The position numbers were made by a program, and so were the translations under genes. The notes beneath the pieces are model-generated. The model saw only the letters and a program-made list of their open reading frames with translations, was not told the origin of the DNA and did not search any database. Below are positions 61,724 to 64,000 of a stretch of DNA of 64,000 bases, piece by piece (within the stretch, counting starts at the first letter, position 1; each line of letters opens with the position of its first letter). This DNA comes from Castellaniella sp035707805 (GTDB lineage: Bacteria; Pseudomonadota; Gammaproteobacteria; Burkholderiales; Burkholderiaceae_B), in assembly GCA_035707805.1 (NCBI GenBank), contig DASSTS010000024.1, positions 1 through 64,000 on the forward strand. Reading direction: 5' to 3'.

Positions 61724-62903
61724 ATCCCGCCCCCTGGCCGCCCACGAGGCCTACGATGTGCGCGCGCTGGTGCTGCAAGGCGGCGGCGCGCTGGGGGCAT
61801 ACCAGGCGGGCGTCTACGAAGGCCTGAACGAGGCCGGTCTCGAATTGACCGACCTGGCCGGCATTTCCATCGGCGCGCTGAACCTGGCGGTGATCGCCGG
61901 CAATCCGCCGGAAAAACGGGTCGAGCGCCTGCGGGAATTCTGGGACACCATCTGCCAGCCCTATGCCGGCCCCGGCGCCAACGCGCTGCTGGAGCACAGC
62001 CTGTTCCAGGTCAACGACCTGGCCCGCCAGTTCCTGGGGGCGTTGCATGCCGGCAGCGCGCTGCTGGTCGGGCAAAAAGGGTTCTTCCGGCCGCGATTTC
62101 CGCCGGCCGCGCTGGCCACGGGCCTGGACCCGGCCCGGGTCGGCCACTACGACACCCGTCCGCTGAAAGAGACCCTGGAATCCCTGTGCGACTTCGACCG
62201 CATCAACGACGGCGGCCTGCACGTCTCGGTGGGCGCCGTCAACGTCCGCACCGGGAATTTCGCCTTTTTCGACAACACCGCGACCCGCCTGCGGGCCGAG
62301 CATTTCATGGCCTCGGGCGCGCTGCCGCCGGCCTTTCCCGCCGTGGAGATCGACGGCGAATACTACTGGGACGGCGGACTGGTTTCGAACACGCCCCTGT
62401 CCCGGGTCCTGCAGCAGCGTCCGGAGCGCGACACCCTGGTCTTCCAGGTGGACCTCTGGTCCGCGCGCGGCCCGGTGCCGCGCAGCATCAGCGAGATCAG
62501 CGACCGGATCCAGGACATCCGCTATTCGAGCCGCACCCGGATGATTACCGACGAGATGCGGGCGCGCCGCAAGATGCAGCGGCTGCTGCGCCAGGTGCTG
62601 GACCAGGTCCCCGCCAAGGTGCGCGACAGCGACCCGGCCTGCCGCGAGGCCGCCCGGCTGGCCAGCGGGGCGCGCAGCAACATCATCCACCTGATCTACC
62701 GCAACAAGCCCTACGAGCAGCACTTCCGGGATTTCCAGTTCGGCCCCGCCACGATGCGCGAGCACTGGGCCAGCGGCCTGCAGGACATCCGCACCACCCT
62801 GGCGCATCCGCACTACCTCGCCATGCCCGACAACATCGCCGGCTTCGTGACGCATGACGTGCATCGCAGCGAGATCGAAGAAGCCATGGCGGCCGGGGAC
62901 TGA
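61710..62903 (+). CDS. Patatin-like phospholipase
   Basis: 397 residues. The Ser-Asp dyad of patatins is present: oxyanion GGGALGAYQAGVYEG, nucleophile Ser in GISIGALN (about residue 53), and Asp in WDGGLVSNTPLS (about residue 222). The C-terminal half matches a DUF3734-type extension (FRDFQFGPATMREHWASGL, then HPHYL). No signal peptide, so probably cytoplasmic. Starts inside the end of the LysR gene, so translation may be coupled. Confidence 0.92.
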   Translation: MPKTESRPLAAHEAYDVRALVLQGGGALGAYQAGVYEGLNEAGLELTDLAGISIGALNLAVIAGNPPEKRVERLREFWDTICQPYAGPGANALLEHSLFQVNDLARQFLGALHAGSALLVGQKGFFRPRFPPAALATGLDPARVGHYDTRPLKETLESLCDFDRINDGGLHVSVGAVNVRTGNFAFFDNTATRLRAEHFMASGALPPAFPAVEIDGEYYWDGGLVSNTPLSRVLQQRPERDTLVFQVDLWSARGPVPRSISEISDRIQDIRYSSRTRMITDEMRARRKMQRLLRQVLDQVPAKVRDSDPACREAARLASGARSNIIHLIYRNKPYEQHFRDFQFGPATMREHWASGLQDIRTTLAHPHYLAMPDNIAGFVTHDVHRSEIEEAMAAGD

Positions 62904-62921
62904 ACCGGCCGGGCGGCCCGA

Positions 62922-63866
62922 TCAGGCGTTCGAGGGCCGGGCGTCCGGCTGCGGCGCCCGCGAGCGGCGGCCCAGCACGACCGCGGCCGCCGCCACCAGG
63001 ACGGTGCCGGCCACCTGCAGCGCGGTGATGGGCTCGCCCAGGAAGGCCCAGGCCAGGAACAGGATGGACACCGGCCCCAGCAGCCCCAGCTGCGCCGTCA
63101 GTGGCGCGCCGATGCGGGCGACGGACCACATGATCATGAAGGTCGGGATGACGGTGTTGACGGTGGCGTGGATCAGCGACAGGCCGTAGACGGGCCAGCC
63201 CTGGTGCAGGCCGGCCAGCCCCTTGACCCAGAAGAAATGCACCATGGTCACGCCCGCGGACACGGTCATCGCATAGGCGACCAGGCGCGTCGCCGTGACG
63301 CGCTCGATCAGCTCGCCCGAGCCGATCAGGTACATGGCATAGGAAAATGCCGCGCCCAGCACGCAGGCCGAGCCCAGCACCACGTTGTCACCGGCCACGG
63401 ACAGGTCGTCCCAGAACACCAGCGCCACGCCGCCGTAGGCCAGCGCCATCGCCATCCATTGGCGCGGCGAGATGGGCTTGTTCAGGAACACCGCCGAGAT
63501 CAGCAGCACGAACGTGGGCGACAGGAACAGGATCAGGCGCTCGAGCCCCGCGGAAATGTACTGCAGGCCGAGGAAATCCAGCAGGCTGGACAGGTAATAG
63601 CCGATGAAGCCCAGAATGCAGATGCGCACGCCGTCGCGCCAGCCCAGGCGCGGGATCAGGCCGCGCCGCGCGCGGCCGGCCTGATGCCAGGCGATCGCGG
63701 CGAAAAACGGCAGCGCCAGCATCATGCGAAACCCGATCACGTCCAGGGCGTCCACTCCGTGCAGGTACAGGAGCTTGGCCACGATGGCCTTGGCTGAAAA
63801 CAGCACGGCCCCCAGGCCGGCCAGCACGAAACCGATCCAGAACATGCGGCGTGAGAGGTCCGGCAT
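62922..63866 (-). CDS. EamA/DMT-family transporter
   Basis: 314 residues, ten membrane segments, two EamA repeats (VLAGLGAVLFSAKAIVAKLL at the start; IMWSVARIGAPLTAQLGLLG in the second repeat). Unrelated in detail to the DMT protein at 50605-51453. Substrate unknown. It diverges from an unidentified gene starting at 63911 with 44 nt between. Confidence 0.9.
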   Translation of the reverse strand: MPDLSRRMFWIGFVLAGLGAVLFSAKAIVAKLLYLHGVDALDVIGFRMMLALPFFAAIAWHQAGRARRGLIPRLGWRDGVRICILGFIGYYLSSLLDFLGLQYISAGLERLILFLSPTFVLLISAVFLNKPISPRQWMAMALAYGGVALVFWDDLSVAGDNVVLGSACVLGAAFSYAMYLIGSGELIERVTATRLVAYAMTVSAGVTMVHFFWVKGLAGLHQGWPVYGLSLIHATVNTVIPTFMIMWSVARIGAPLTAQLGLLGPVSILFLAWAFLGEPITALQVAGTVLVAAAAVVLGRRSRAPQPDARPSNA

Positions 63867-63870
63867 GATT

Positions 63871-63887
63871 TTAGTTGCCTAGTCAGA
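63871..63887. promoter_or_regulatory. Possible MarR-type operator
   Basis: TTAGTTGCCTAGTCAGA contains the half-site TAGTTGCCTA seen in MarR-family operators of related bacteria (full palindrome TAGTTGCCTAGGCAACTA), but the second half is degenerate. It lies in the 44-bp gap between the divergent starts of the DMT gene and the edge gene. Confidence 0.3.
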
Positions 63888-63910
63888 TATTGTGGGTGTA
63901 GAATTTTAGC

Positions 63911-64000
63911 ATGCAAGAACCTCCGAATTCCCGCCCTGGCCGGCCGGATCCCGCGTCCGCGCCGGTTCCGCCCTGCGCCTTCTACGGTGACAATTTCATC
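63911..64000 (+). CDS. Unidentified gene, 5' fragment (possibly MarR-type regulator)
   Basis: ATG at 63911 opens a frame with no stop to the window edge (30 codons visible). It begins with a Pro-rich lead MQEPPNSRPGRPDPASAPVP and continues PCAFYGDNFI. MarR regulators of this type often have a similar lead before their first helix, and the gap has a MarR-like half-site, but the fragment is too short to identify it. Confidence 0.45.
   Translation, partial: MQEPPNSRPGRPDPASAPVPPCAFYGDNFI

Overview
The window is a GC-rich chromosomal segment of a motile betaproteobacterium, most likely Burkholderiales/Alcaligenaceae (Bordetella, Achromobacter or Castellaniella relatives). The evidence is the gene order flhDC-motAB-cheAW-tsr-cheRBYZ-flhBAF next to flgA/flgBCDEFGHIJKL, a very long FlhF, a glycerol ABC transporter operon, and a quinol-type nitric oxide reductase with NorR. 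No insertion sequence, phage, CRISPR array, rRNA or tRNA was seen.

Layout. 1-1747: the 5' part of a chemoreceptor gene that runs off the left edge. 1883-12507 (minus): flgBCDEFGHIJ and flgKL, for rod, hook, rings, junction proteins and the muramidase. 12708-13818 (plus): flgA and flgM. 13820-18379: a non-flagellar islet holding an Ohr-like peroxidase, an NAD(P)-binding oxidoreductase, a LysR regulator, a secreted cupin, an AhpD-like carboxymuconolactone decarboxylase (CMD) and an ECF41-type sigma factor. 18418-18855: flgN, which is usually beside flgM. 18907-24544 (minus): flhF, flhA, flhB. 24639-36940 (minus): a soluble chemoreceptor, cheZ, cheY, cheB, cheR, a Tsr-like receptor, cheW, cheA, motB, motA, flhC and flhD.

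37205-47235: glycerol catabolism. glpSTPQUV encode an ABC importer and glpD a dehydrogenase on the minus strand; glpR and glpK diverge on the plus strand. 47324-50570: a TM2 protein, a lipoate-ligase-like protein, panD, and a TPP riboswitch in front of a CytX-type permease. 50605-53072: a DMT transporter and nitroreductase divergent from a LysR gene. 53214-57265: quinol-dependent NO reductase divergent from norR, with a sigma-54 promoter and three NorR sites between them. 57387-64000: an SbmA/BacA-like ABC exporter, a SirB2 protein, a YeiH-type exporter divergent from its LysR gene, a patatin-like phospholipase, a second DMT transporter, and the start of an unidentified gene, possibly MarR-type.

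Regulatory logic read from the DNA. Sigma-28-type promoters (TAAA-N15-GCCGwwAC) precede flgKL and flgM. A perfect ECF41-type promoter (TGTCACA-N16-CGTC) lies in the islet. The TPP aptamer is followed by a stem that covers the cytX ribosome binding site. GlpR-like half-sites lie between glpS and glpR. The most unusual points are the ECF41 redox islet splitting flgM from flgN, the reversed-order soluble chemoreceptor, the long FlhF extension, the complementary defects in the GlpS/GlpT ATPases, and a nearly perfect 24-bp hairpin at the cheZ stop.
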